Assembly: GCA_029262795.1 (NCBI GenBank)
Contig: JAJCYT010000030.1
Span: 248,001-312,000 of the forward strand
DNA from: Candidatus Fraserbacteria bacterium
GTDB lineage: Bacteria; Bipolaricaulota; Bipolaricaulia; RBG-16-55-9; JAJCYT01
Reading direction: 5' to 3'
Length of the DNA: 64,000 nt
Shown here: piece by piece, positions 35,731 through 44,455 of the stretch
Numbering within the stretch: position 1 is the stretch's first letter
How the letters are laid out: each line of letters begins with the position of its first letter
Translations under genes and position numbers: made by a program
Notes under the pieces: generated by a model
What the model saw: the letters and a program-made list of their open reading frames with translations, nothing else
Database searches by the model: none
What the model was told of the DNA's origin: nothing

Positions 35731-36261
35731 ATGGCACAGCGTCCTAAAATTTCATCCAGTGATGTTATTCTGTCTTGTGCACAGGTGGCCGATTTGGATG
35801 CCATTATCACCATCGAGGAAGCCGCTTTCCCAACCCCTTGGTCGCGTACGGCGCTGAATGCATACATTGGCGATCACGGATTTGTGGTGTGTGAGTATGA
35901 AGGAAAACTGGTGGGGTATATTCTGGTTGGCCCACAAATTCCATCACTATTTGACCGATTGGAACGACTCACGATGGGCTGGCTGAGCAATGAAAATGCC
36001 CCTGAAACCGTCGGCCATGTGATGAACATTGCCTTGGATGAGGACTATCGTGGTCATGGCCTTGGTCGGTACTTGCTGCAAACAGGCGTTAATTACCTCA
36101 AAGGCTTGGGGGTCACACGGGTGGAACTGGAAGTTCGGGTAAACAACCCCAATGCAATTCGCTTGTATGAATCTGAAGGCTTTGAAACCATCAATTTGCT
36201 CAAAGGCTATTATCAAAATGGTGATGACGCTTTTTTGATGAGTAAGCGTTTAACCGTTTAA
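35731..36261 (+). CDS. GNAT N-acetyltransferase, RimI-like
   Basis: 176 aa. The acetyl-CoA-binding motif DEDYRGHGLGRYLLQTG (R/QxxGxG/A) is near residues 107-123, and VELEVRVNNPNAIRLYESEGFE matches the RimI pattern with the N and Y residues used by ribosomal-protein S18 alanine acetyltransferase. ATG at 35731 has a weak site (CGGAT); an in-frame GTG at 35713 is the alternative. It is divergent from the peptidase operon. RimI identity is likely but not certain. Confidence 0.85.
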   Translation: MAQRPKISSSDVILSCAQVADLDAIITIEEAAFPTPWSRTALNAYIGDHGFVVCEYEGKLVGYILVGPQIPSLFDRLERLTMGWLSNENAPETVGHVMNIALDEDYRGHGLGRYLLQTGVNYLKGLGVTRVELEVRVNNPNAIRLYESEGFETINLLKGYYQNGDDAFLMSKRLTV

Positions 36262-36409
36262 ATCAATTGACTTCTAGCCTTTGGTATGCCACAATAGAAT
36301 CAAAACATTGCTACTGGAATTGAAGTAAAACAGCGTTTTTGTAAGTGAAACTTTTTGTGTGCAGATCTGACGTGGGACAGACCTGATTCACAGTGAGTGA
36401 GAGTTGCCT

Positions 36410-37312
36410 ATGTTTGATCCGGAAAAACTGGAAGAAAACCTATTACACGTTACCCAGGATTTGATTGGTCGCGACAGCCCCGATGAAATTTTGGCCAAAA
36501 TGGCCAGTGTTTTGGTAGAGCAAGGGCATTTTCCTCAAGTCACATTGTCACTGTACGATCGAGCCTATTATCCGGATGCTGTCGAAACAGCCCAACTTAC
36601 TCGCAAAGTGACCATGGAGTTTGGCAATCCATCAAACAATGGAAATTCACGATCTCATCAACGCGCACAACAGTCGGTGACGCTGCCCCTAAGAATTCGG
36701 GAAAAAGAACTTGGCAAGGCATTGCTCATTTTAGAAAGTGGACGCAGCCTGACCGAAGGCGAACTGGACTATTATCAAACATTGATCAACATTTCTGCCA
36801 TCGCGATCAATCAGGCCAACGATCGTAAAAAGCTTGAAGAGTTGTCTATTAAGGACGACCTCACCGGCTGTTACAATCGTCGCTATTTCTTTGAATCACT
36901 CAAACGGGAAAGCTCCTGGGCCGAGCGTTATGGGCGTACATTTTCATTGTTGATGATTGATTTGGATGACTTAAAGTCGATCAACGATGTGCATGGTCAT
37001 TTGGCTGGCGACACGGTGATTAGAACGTTTGGTAAAATTATCACCGAAAACACGCGTGACTCCGATGTACCCTGTCGTTACGGCGGGGATGAGTTTGCTA
37101 TTATTTTGCCCGAAACCAATAAACCCCAAGCCAATCTGCTGGGCCAACGCTTGATGAAAAAGGTCGATCGCCACAACCTCAAAATTGGCCGACAGCGCAT
37201 CCGCATCAGCGGTTGTTATGGCATCGGTACTTTCCCGGAAGATCGTGATCTTGTGGAAACCGCCGATCAAGCCTGCTACCAAGCCAAATCCGAAAAAAAA
37301 CGCCCCCGCTAA
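36410..37312 (+). CDS. Diguanylate cyclase with GAF-like sensor part
   Basis: 300 aa, no membrane segments. Residues about 1-140 look like a GAF-type sensor (PLRIREKELGKALLILESG...LINISAIAINQAN). Residues about 145-300 form a GGDEF domain: DDLTGCYNRRYF, the metal loop LLMIDLDDLKSIND, the intact active-site motif RYGGDEFAI and, five residues upstream, RDSD, a complete inhibitory I-site. It should make cyclic di-GMP with product inhibition. ATG at 36410 is used; an in-frame TTG at 36404 is an alternative. A single-gene unit. Confidence 0.92.
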   Translation: MFDPEKLEENLLHVTQDLIGRDSPDEILAKMASVLVEQGHFPQVTLSLYDRAYYPDAVETAQLTRKVTMEFGNPSNNGNSRSHQRAQQSVTLPLRIREKELGKALLILESGRSLTEGELDYYQTLINISAIAINQANDRKKLEELSIKDDLTGCYNRRYFFESLKRESSWAERYGRTFSLLMIDLDDLKSINDVHGHLAGDTVIRTFGKIITENTRDSDVPCRYGGDEFAIILPETNKPQANLLGQRLMKKVDRHNLKIGRQRIRISGCYGIGTFPEDRDLVETADQACYQAKSEKKRPR

Positions 37313-37462
37313 TTTTTAATTCATTATCTGAGATTGTTTATATTCATTTCTGAAACTAAGTTCTGTTGTTTAACTTAATTCTTTGAACTCGTTGGAGAAG
37401 CCATAGCATCTTGGGCTTTTTTAATTTCCAAATTCACTTTGCCAAGAATACGAAACGAAAAT

Positions 37463-37520
37463 CAGAACTGACACACGCAGCCAAATCTTAACCCCCTTAT
37501 GTAAGGGGGTTGGGGGGTAG
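37463..37520 (+). repeat. Interspersed palindromic repeat, copy 2
   Basis: Starts CAGAACTGACACACGCAG, parallel to CAGAACTTACTCACGCAG in copy 1, then AACCCCCTTATGTAAGGGGGTT, a perfect hairpin, followed by GGGGGG. Confidence 0.75.
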
Positions 37521-37559
37521 GTGGCATACAGTCTTTTTGGGCTTTACACTGTGGATGTT

Positions 37560-39104
37560 ATGCCAGATCGAAAGAAAATTCAGCAGTTAAATGAGCGGCG
37601 GGAGCAAGCGCATCTGGGCGGCGGCATTAAGCGCATTGAGCGTCAGCATCAAGGTGGAAAGCTGACAGCCAATGAGCGTATTAACGCATTGCTGGACCCC
37701 GGCACGTTTGTGGAAATTGATCCGTTTGTGGTTCACCGTACGGTGGATTTTGAACTGCAAAAATTTCCCGGTGACGGTGTCATCACAGGCTATGGCAAAA
37801 TCTATGGACGTAAGGTGTATGTGTTCGCTCAAGACTTCACGGTTTATGGTGGGTCTTTGTCGGAATCTCATGCGGAAAAAATCTGCAAGGTTATGGATTT
37901 GGCATTGAAGGCGGGTGTCCCCTTTATCGGTCTCAATGACTCTGGTGGCGCGCGCATTCAAGAGGGCGTGGTGTCACTCGGCGGTTATGCCGATATTTTC
38001 TTAAGAAATGTCATGGTCTCCGGTGTGATCCCTCAAATTTCGGCCATCATGGGGCCGTGTGCGGGTGGTGCGGTGTATTCGCCTGCAATTACTGATTTTG
38101 TCTTCATGGTGCGTGGGTCTAGCACGATGTATGTGACAGGGCCTGCTGTGGTCAAAACCGTGACTCATGAAGATGTGAGCCATGAAGATTTGGGCGGTGC
38201 AGATGTTCATGCCAGCAAAAGTGGGGTGTCTCACTTTGTCGCCGAAGACGACTTAGACTGTATTCAGCAAATCAGAACAATGTTAACCTACTTGCCTTCT
38301 AACAATCAGACCAAACCGCCCATGGTTAAAACAGATGATCCAGATGATCGTGAAGATCCGTTGCTGGATGACATTGTGCCTTCTGACCCTATTCATCCAT
38401 ACGACATGAAAGACATTATTCACAGTGTGGTGGACGAACGTCTGTTTTTTGAAGTGCATCAAGATTTTGCCACCAACATGGTGGTGGGTTTTGCACGACT
38501 GGGTGGACGCAGTGTGGGCGTCATTGGCAACCAGCCTGCGTCATTGGCAGGTGTTTTGGACATCAACGCCTCCATCAAAGGGGCACGTTTTGTGCGTTTC
38601 TGTGATGCGTTCAATATTCCACTGGTCACATTTGAAGATGTGCCAGGGTTTTTGCCAGGAACAGATCAAGAGTGGAACGGTATCATCAAAAACGGCGCAA
38701 AACTGCTTTATGCATATGCTGAAGCGACTGTGCCAAAACTAACGGTGATTACACGTAAAGCTTATGGCGGTGCATACGATGTGATGAGTTCTAAACACAT
38801 TCGTGGTGATTTCAACGTGGCCTGGCCCACTGCCGAAATTGCGGTGATGGGCGCGCAGGGGGCGATTGAGATTTTGTATCGTCATGATATTGCCGGTGCA
38901 GATGATCCCGAAGCCATGCGACAGCAACGCAAAGATGAATACACTGAAAAATTTGCCAACCCTTACAAAGCAGCTGAACGAGGTTATGTGGATGATGTGA
39001 TCCAACCATCCAAAACCAGACCTTATTTAATTCGAGCTCTTGAAATGTTGGAAAGTAAGCGCGACAGCAACCCGCCTAAAAAGCATGGTAACATTCCTCT
39101 TTAA
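37560..39104 (+). CDS. Acyl-CoA carboxylase carboxyltransferase (beta) subunit
   Basis: 514 aa, propionyl/acetyl-CoA carboxylase type. The family start [22 protein letters not shown] fixes the ATG at 37560; the frame extends further upstream into the repeat. Motifs: [56 protein letters not shown] (acyl-CoA oxyanion hole) in the N half and [44 protein letters not shown] in the carboxybiotin half. It transfers carboxyl from biotin to acyl-CoA. The biotin carboxylase/carrier (alpha) gene is not in the window. The next gene overlaps its stop codon. Confidence 0.95.
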   Translation: MPDRKKIQQLNERREQAHLGGGIKRIERQHQGGKLTANERINALLDPGTFVEIDPFVVHRTVDFELQKFPGDGVITGYGKIYGRKVYVFAQDFTVYGGSLSESHAEKICKVMDLALKAGVPFIGLNDSGGARIQEGVVSLGGYADIFLRNVMVSGVIPQISAIMGPCAGGAVYSPAITDFVFMVRGSSTMYVTGPAVVKTVTHEDVSHEDLGGADVHASKSGVSHFVAEDDLDCIQQIRTMLTYLPSNNQTKPPMVKTDDPDDREDPLLDDIVPSDPIHPYDMKDIIHSVVDERLFFEVHQDFATNMVVGFARLGGRSVGVIGNQPASLAGVLDINASIKGARFVRFCDAFNIPLVTFEDVPGFLPGTDQEWNGIIKNGAKLLYAYAEATVPKLTVITRKAYGGAYDVMSSKHIRGDFNVAWPTAEIAVMGAQGAIEILYRHDIAGADDPEAMRQQRKDEYTEKFANPYKAAERGYVDDVIQPSKTRPYLIRALEMLESKRDSNPPKKHGNIPL

Positions 39105-39565
39105 TGTCTGTAAATATTCAAATAAAAAATCATCTTCAGCTTTACGATTATTTTTGTGGTCAATGGGAAATCTCACGTCAAATTGATGATTTACTGAAAA
39201 AACAACAAGGCCATATGCAAGGCACCGTAACATTTCACTCACTCTCAGAAAGACTTTTGCATTGCGAAGAAAAGGGTGAAATGATCCTGAGTGGACAACG
39301 CTTTGATGTGTTTCGCCATTATGCTTATGAATTCTTTGAGGAATTTTTAGATATTCATTTTGTTCGCCATCTGGAGCAAAGGCAATTTGATCCTTTTTGC
39401 AGATTGGTTTTCAACAATGAAGGCACGGCTGAAACGCACCATCCCTGTCGAGAGGATATGTACCAAGGCTCATTTAATCTTGTTTCTTCATCAAAATTTC
39501 AAACCACTTGGATGGTCACTGGGCCAGAAAAGCAAACTCAAATTTCTACAATGTTCTATCGATAA
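39104..39565 (+). CDS. DUF6314-like protein
   Basis: 153 aa, cytoplasmic, start overlapping the carboxylase stop (TAATG), hence coupled. The layout, a start with FCGQWEISRQI, then FFEEFLDIHFVRHLEQ, CREDMYQGSFNLV and FQTTWMVTGPEKQTQISTMFYR at the end, fits the DUF6314 family, a lipocalin-like fold with conserved His and Cys-x-x-Asp residues. Role unknown. The genetic coupling to an acyl-CoA carboxylase subunit may hint at acyl metabolism. Confidence 0.75.
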   Translation: MSVNIQIKNHLQLYDYFCGQWEISRQIDDLLKKQQGHMQGTVTFHSLSERLLHCEEKGEMILSGQRFDVFRHYAYEFFEEFLDIHFVRHLEQRQFDPFCRLVFNNEGTAETHHPCREDMYQGSFNLVSSSKFQTTWMVTGPEKQTQISTMFYR

Positions 39566-39621
39566 TTGCCTGGCTATCTAAGATGCAGTATGGTTAAAAA
39601 GCTAAGAGGTAAAGAAATCTC

Positions 39622-40701
39622 ATGAATAAACCCTATAAATATGAAGAAGACCAACACAAGCTTGCCAAAGAACGCGTTAAAGAATATAGAGAACTTTTTG
39701 GACACGTGACCGCTTATGTCTGTGTGAGTACAGGCTTGTTCTTCATCGATTTGATAACAGGGGATGGATTGAGTTGGTTTTTCTACCCAATGATTGGTTG
39801 GGGAATTGGTCTTGGGATTCATGCTGCTACTGTATTTTTCCAACCTCACGTAGATCGTTTTGCCAAGCGTATGGAAGTTCAAGAAACGAGCCAGGGACAA
39901 TGGCCTAAGAAAGACTCAACCTCTTTAGGCTTTTCAACAAAACTCAAAGAAAATATAGGATTTGACTTCAGCAAGGTGGGTAAAGATATTTTAAAAGCCA
40001 TTCGAGAACTTGAAGGAAATACCATTCAAGAACTTAAAGATGAACTCGGCGACCTTGGACTGAATATGGGAAATACAAAAACAGAGTCTGACCACATTCC
40101 TCAAAAACCAAACTCTGCGCCCGCCATGCCACAAGGCGTTGCTATTTTAATGTTTACCGATATCGAAGCCTTTACCAGTTATGTCGAACGAAATGGGGAT
40201 GAAGCTGGCCATTCACTCTTGAAATTACACAATCACATTGTCCGATCCAGTCTCAAAAACAATGATGGCCTTGAAGTCAAAAATCTGGGCGATGGCTTTA
40301 TGCTGTGTTTTGTCAGCGCTAAAAAAGCGCTACAGTGTGCGGCGGCGGTTCAGTCGCAATTGCAGATTGCTGAATTTCCTTTGAAGGTTCGCATTGGCGT
40401 TCATGCGGGCGAACCAATTCAAGAAGATCGAGATTTAACTGGTCAAACAGTCAATCTTGCTGCACGGGTGATGGATCAGGCCAATGGCGGTCAGATTTTT
40501 GTAACGGAAGTGGTCAAAAACCTTGCAGGCAACCTCAAAGGGTTCCAGTATGCAGACCAGGGTGAACGTCGTTTGCCTGGACTTTCTGAAACACAAAAAT
40601 TGTATGAGTTTGTGCCTATTGAAGCGCTGACTTCTCCGCTTGATACCGAAGTTGATCAACAGATAAACACGATGGAAAACCAACTCCATCAAGATACATA
40701 A
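39622..40701 (+). CDS. Class III adenylate cyclase with N-terminal 2TM domain
   Basis: 359 aa. Residues 10-85 contain two membrane helices (HVTAYVCVSTGLFFIDLI and FFYPMIGWGIGLGIHAA) in the style of the 2TM domain usually found in LytTR-type and histidine-kinase-associated proteins. A helical, charged stretch of about 85 residues follows. Residues about 170-330 are the cyclase domain: metal aspartates in ILMFTDIEAFTSYV and VKNLGDGFMLCF, the adenine-type lysine in EVKNLGDG, the aspartate in DLTGQTVNLAARV, and its N and R transition-state residues. It should make cAMP at the membrane. Short gap to the upstream gene. Confidence 0.9.
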   Translation: MNKPYKYEEDQHKLAKERVKEYRELFGHVTAYVCVSTGLFFIDLITGDGLSWFFYPMIGWGIGLGIHAATVFFQPHVDRFAKRMEVQETSQGQWPKKDSTSLGFSTKLKENIGFDFSKVGKDILKAIRELEGNTIQELKDELGDLGLNMGNTKTESDHIPQKPNSAPAMPQGVAILMFTDIEAFTSYVERNGDEAGHSLLKLHNHIVRSSLKNNDGLEVKNLGDGFMLCFVSAKKALQCAAAVQSQLQIAEFPLKVRIGVHAGEPIQEDRDLTGQTVNLAARVMDQANGGQIFVTEVVKNLAGNLKGFQYADQGERRLPGLSETQKLYEFVPIEALTSPLDTEVDQQINTMENQLHQDT

Positions 40702-40768
40702 ATATAAGTTCCCCTTAATTTCCTATAAGAAAATCATTTTGTTTCCAGAGCCCATATTCGCAGTTTAA

Positions 40769-40810
40769 ATTGTGTCTCCTTTTTTGAAAGTGAGTTGGGG
40801 GATTAGAAGA
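40769..40810 (+). repeat. Interspersed palindromic repeat, degenerate copy 4
   Basis: TGTCTCCTTTTTTGAAAGTGAG then TTGGGGGATTAGAAG keeps the order of elements of copies 1-3, but the C and G runs have decayed and no hairpin remains. Confidence 0.5.
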
Positions 40811-40821
40811 TTGAAGGGGTT

Positions 40822-41817
40822 ATGTTATGCCGTTATCATACGCCTGTGATGACAGGCATTGCGATTAAAGGATTTGAACAGGTTTGGGCGGAGCTGGAAG
40901 GTGTTGAAACATGCCTCGCTGAAATCCTGGGACATCCATTACCGTTTATTGATAATTTGGGTCGCTTTTTGCTCGATGCCAAGGGCAAACGCTTGCGACC
41001 CGCATTGTCTGTTCTGTTTTACAAACTGCTGGGTGAAAAGGGTGATCGAAACGAATTGCTCCGATTGGCATCTTTAATGGAGCTGATTCATCTCGCAACA
41101 CTGGTTCATGATGATGTGATTGATCTGGCGGATACTCGTCGTGGACGCCCCACATTGCACACACAAACCAGTAATCAGGTTGCTGTTTTGGAAGGCGATT
41201 ATCTGTTTGTTCAAGTCTTCAAAACATTAAGTGATTTTCCAAAACCCACAAGAGATTTGGTCATCGGCACTGTCGAACGTGTGCTGGAGGGAGAATTGCT
41301 GCAAGAAAGCCTACGGGGCATCCTACCCACAGAAACACAGTATGATGATGTGGTCAAAGGCAAAACGGCTTCTTTAATTGCCACCTCCTGTTTGGTCGGC
41401 TCACAATGGGGTGACCCTACATTGTCTGAGGAAACACATCAGCGTGTGTATGATGCTGGCATGATGATCGGCCAAGCGTTTCAGTTGATTGACGATTTAC
41501 TGGATGTGTTCGGTGACGCTCGTCTAGGCAAACCCTTATGGGGTGATTTGCAAGGTGGCTGGCTGACCTTGCCGATGATTCAGTTGGCTGAACAAACGCC
41601 TGAACTACAATCTTTGTTATTGAATACTGAACTGGATGAAGCGCAACAAAATCAGCTTCGTGCCACACTCGACAAATTGGGCATTCATGGAGAAATGGAA
41701 ACCAAGGCGCACCAAATGCTGGATCAAGCCATTGAAAATTTGTCCTGGCTGCCTGAATCTGAACTTCGAACCACTTTATTTGAAACCATCAACTTTATTG
41801 CCAAACGACGTCATTAA
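40822..41817 (+). CDS. Polyprenyl synthetase (trans-isoprenyl diphosphate synthase)
   Basis: 331 aa all-helical enzyme that condenses isopentenyl diphosphate onto allylic diphosphates, feeding quinone or carrier-lipid synthesis. Start ATG at 40822 has GAAGGGG before it. First aspartate-rich motif LVHDDVIDLADTRRGRPT, second LIDDLLDVFGD; GKRLRPAL holds the diphosphate-binding basic residues. Unusual: after the second motif the family has GKxTLP, while here the sequence is DLQGGWLTLPMI, so the lysine is a tryptophan. The protein just before this motif still has GKPLWGD. Product chain length cannot be judged. Followed by argS. Confidence 0.9.
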   Translation: MLCRYHTPVMTGIAIKGFEQVWAELEGVETCLAEILGHPLPFIDNLGRFLLDAKGKRLRPALSVLFYKLLGEKGDRNELLRLASLMELIHLATLVHDDVIDLADTRRGRPTLHTQTSNQVAVLEGDYLFVQVFKTLSDFPKPTRDLVIGTVERVLEGELLQESLRGILPTETQYDDVVKGKTASLIATSCLVGSQWGDPTLSEETHQRVYDAGMMIGQAFQLIDDLLDVFGDARLGKPLWGDLQGGWLTLPMIQLAEQTPELQSLLLNTELDEAQQNQLRATLDKLGIHGEMETKAHQMLDQAIENLSWLPESELRTTLFETINFIAKRRH

Positions 41818-41841
41818 CCTAACTCCACCAAGGAAACCATC

Positions 41842-43461
41842 ATGCTTAAAGAATTTGTTCGTGCAGAGATTGAAGTAGCGTTGTCCAAAATAGAAATTCA
41901 TAATCATGCCATCGATATCAGCGCCACTGACAAGCCGGAGTTTGGAGACTATGCGACCAATGTGGCATTTACATTGAGCAAGCCCTTGAAAAAATCTCCA
42001 CGCGAAGTGGCCGAACAACTGCTTGAACAAATTGATATTGAAAAATTCAACAAAGTGGAAGTCGCTGGCCCTGGATTTTTAAATTTCCACCTTAAAGATG
42101 ATACGATCCATGGCGTCATTCGAGATGCCATCGAAAAAGGCGATCAGTTTGGTCAACTCAACCTGGGTGAAGGCAAACGAGTTCAAGTGGAATATGTCTC
42201 TGCAAATCCAACGGGGCCGTTGACCGTAGGCCATGGTCGCAATGCTGTGGTGGGTGACACGGTGGCCAATATTCTTGATGCAGTGGGTTGGGATGTCACG
42301 AGAGAGTATTACTTCAACGATGCCGGCAAACAAATGCGCATGCTGGGAGAAAGTGTGCAGGTGCGCTTTCAACAACTGTTGGGGCAATCTGTGGAAATTT
42401 CTGAAGATCATTATCAGGGCGAATATCTGGTGGACATCGCCCAAAGTATTTTGGATGAACATGGTAAAACAGCATCTGAAAAAGGTTGGGAATTTTTTAA
42501 GGACATTGCCAAAGATGCTATTCTAAAAGACATTCGCCATAGTTTAGGCTTGCTTGGCATTGAGTTTGATGTGTATACCAACGAAGCTTCTTTCTTTGAT
42601 AACAATGCCATTTGGGATTGTTTGGAAAAACTGAAAGAAAAAGGTTACGCCTACGAAAAAGATGATGCAGTTTGGTACAAGGCCACGGAATTCGGTGCAG
42701 AAAAAGATCGCGTGCTGGTACGCTCCACAGGCGAACCAACTTATAGATTGCCAGATATTGCTTATCACGTTGATAAATTGGAACGTGACTTTGACTGGAT
42801 TATCGACATTTTAGGCGCAGATCATATCGTTCAAACGCCGGATATCATTAGTGCAGTGAAGGTCTTAGGCTACGACGGTGACAAAATTTACCCGTTGTTC
42901 TATCAGTTTGTGACGCTGACTTCTGGAGGCGAAGCCGTCAAGATGAGTACGCGCAAAGCCAACTTCGTCACCCTGGAAGAATTGATCAATGATGTGAGTG
43001 CCGATGCCGTTCGCTACTTTATGATCTCACGCTCAACCGATGCACAAATGGAGTTCGACTTGGAACTGGCAAAGAAACAAAGCAAAGACAACCCTGTTTT
43101 TTACATTCAATATGCGCACACGCGTATTGCCAGTATCCTACGCGAACATCAAGGCGATTCAGCTGTTGATCCAGCAGTCGATTTGTCGCCGTTAACAGAA
43201 CCAGAAATTCAGGAATTGATCAAAAAATTGGATGCCTACACAGATGCACTCAAAGAAACTGCCGAACATCTTTCGCCTCACATTTTGGTCAATTACGCAC
43301 ATCAATTGGCTGGTTTATTCCACACTTTTTACGAGCGTTACAAAGTCCTAACCGATGACGAAACAACCAGCAAAGCCCGCCTCGCATTGGTCAAAGCCAC
43401 GCAGGTGGTACTAAGAAAAGCGTTAACCATCCTCGGCGTGTCTGCACCAGAACGGATGTAA
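41842..43461 (+). CDS. argS: Arginyl-tRNA synthetase
   Basis: 539 aa class Ia enzyme that charges tRNA-Arg. AAGGA is 7 bases upstream. An N-terminal tRNA-recognition (Add1) domain covers about residues 1-110. The HIGH-type motif reads TVGHGRNAVVGD in NPTGPLTVGHGRN, and the KMSKS-type motif is VKMSTRKANFVTLEEL. The C-terminal DALR anticodon-binding domain starts near 425 (PVFYIQYAHTRIASILREH) and ends with ALTILGVSAPERM. Full length and intact. The ATG is 24 bases from the synthase stop. Confidence 0.97.
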   Translation: MLKEFVRAEIEVALSKIEIHNHAIDISATDKPEFGDYATNVAFTLSKPLKKSPREVAEQLLEQIDIEKFNKVEVAGPGFLNFHLKDDTIHGVIRDAIEKGDQFGQLNLGEGKRVQVEYVSANPTGPLTVGHGRNAVVGDTVANILDAVGWDVTREYYFNDAGKQMRMLGESVQVRFQQLLGQSVEISEDHYQGEYLVDIAQSILDEHGKTASEKGWEFFKDIAKDAILKDIRHSLGLLGIEFDVYTNEASFFDNNAIWDCLEKLKEKGYAYEKDDAVWYKATEFGAEKDRVLVRSTGEPTYRLPDIAYHVDKLERDFDWIIDILGADHIVQTPDIISAVKVLGYDGDKIYPLFYQFVTLTSGGEAVKMSTRKANFVTLEELINDVSADAVRYFMISRSTDAQMEFDLELAKKQSKDNPVFYIQYAHTRIASILREHQGDSAVDPAVDLSPLTEPEIQELIKKLDAYTDALKETAEHLSPHILVNYAHQLAGLFHTFYERYKVLTDDETTSKARLALVKATQVVLRKALTILGVSAPERM

Positions 43462-43484
43462 AATTTTTGAATGGGTAAATAAAA

Positions 43485-43537
43485 AACTTCAAGCCCCCAA
43501 CCCCCTTCTTCTGAAGGGGGCTACGATTAAACTGTGA
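43485..43537 (-). repeat. Interspersed palindromic repeat, copy 3
   Basis: Read on the minus strand it gives AATCGTAGCCCCCTTCAG, AAGAAGGGGGTTGGGGGCTTGAAG, the cleanest match to copy 1, in the opposite orientation and downstream of argS. The C and G runs pair into a hairpin. Confidence 0.75.
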
Positions 43538-43599
43538 AAGTGGATTCTAGGTCACGATTCGTTTTCTTATCTAAATTGGAAATTTAAAACGAAAAATCT

Positions 43600-44361
43600 T
43601 TAGGCCATCAAGCCACCGTCAATCACCATTTGATGTCCAGTTACAAATGAGGCTTCATCGGAACACAGCCACAGCACGGGACTCGCAACTTCCTCCGGTT
43701 CGCCAATGCGACCGATGGGGTGCATGGCGATCACTTGTTTTTTCATTTCATCATCACTCATCAAAGCACCCTGAGCCATGGGCGTGTCAATCACAGCAGG
43801 GCACACGGAGTTGATTCGAATATTTTTCTGAGCGCACTCCAGTGCTGCTGATTTGGTCAGACCAATCACGGCATGTTTGCTGGTGGCATACACTGCCGCT
43901 CCACCACGGCTACCTCGAAGGCCTGAAACAGAGGCCATGTTGACAATCGCCCCGCCACCGCGCTTCAGAATTTCGGGAATCTGGTATTTCATGCAGAGAA
44001 ACACGCCCGTCACATTAACTTCCATCACACGCTGCCAGTGGGTTTCGTCATATTGATCGATGCTGGCAAAGTGTGTGCCCACCATCCCCGCGTTGTTGAA
44101 GGCATAGTCAATGCCACCAAAAGCTTCCACTGATTGAGCCACCATGCGCTGAACTTCCTCTGAGCTTGACACATCCACCGAAGTAAAAATAGCTTCTCCA
44201 CCTGAACTTTTGATAGCATCCACGACTGCATTGCCCTCATCTTCCCGACGGGCAGCTACCACCACCTTGGCCCCTTCTTGTGCAAACTGAATGGCCGTGG
44301 CCTTGCCAATGCCCGAATTACCACCGGTGATCACCGCAACTTTTCCATCAAATCGCCCCAT
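43600..44361 (-). CDS. Short-chain dehydrogenase/reductase (classical SDR)
   Basis: 253 aa NAD(P)-dependent oxidoreductase. Cofactor motif TGGNSGIGKA (residues 12-21), NNAG at 89-92, and an intact catalytic set: S144/S146 in NMASVSG, Y158 and K162 in VYATSKHAV. A C-terminal LCSDEASFVTGHQMVIDGG is family-typical. GGGAGG precedes the start. Substrate unknown; it stands alone, downstream of the peptide ABC operon terminator on the same strand. Confidence 0.92.
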   Translation of the reverse strand: MGRFDGKVAVITGGNSGIGKATAIQFAQEGAKVVVAARREDEGNAVVDAIKSSGGEAIFTSVDVSSSEEVQRMVAQSVEAFGGIDYAFNNAGMVGTHFASIDQYDETHWQRVMEVNVTGVFLCMKYQIPEILKRGGGAIVNMASVSGLRGSRGGAAVYATSKHAVIGLTKSAALECAQKNIRINSVCPAVIDTPMAQGALMSDDEMKKQVIAMHPIGRIGEPEEVASPVLWLCSDEASFVTGHQMVIDGGLMA

Positions 44362-44390
44362 TATGCCTCCCTAAATATTTGATTAAAAAG

Positions 44391-44422
44391 AACAGAGGCG
44401 CACAAACTTGTACGCCTCTGTT
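44391..44422 (-). terminator. Terminator of the second peptide ABC operon
   Basis: AACAGAGGCG (44391-44400) pairs with CGCCTCTGTT (44413-44422), with partial extension into the loop; on the minus strand CTTTTT follows directly. It lies about 33 bases after the binding-protein stop. Confidence 0.8.
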
Positions 44423-44455
44423 CAACAACTTATTGATTTGAATTGTCAACGCAAA

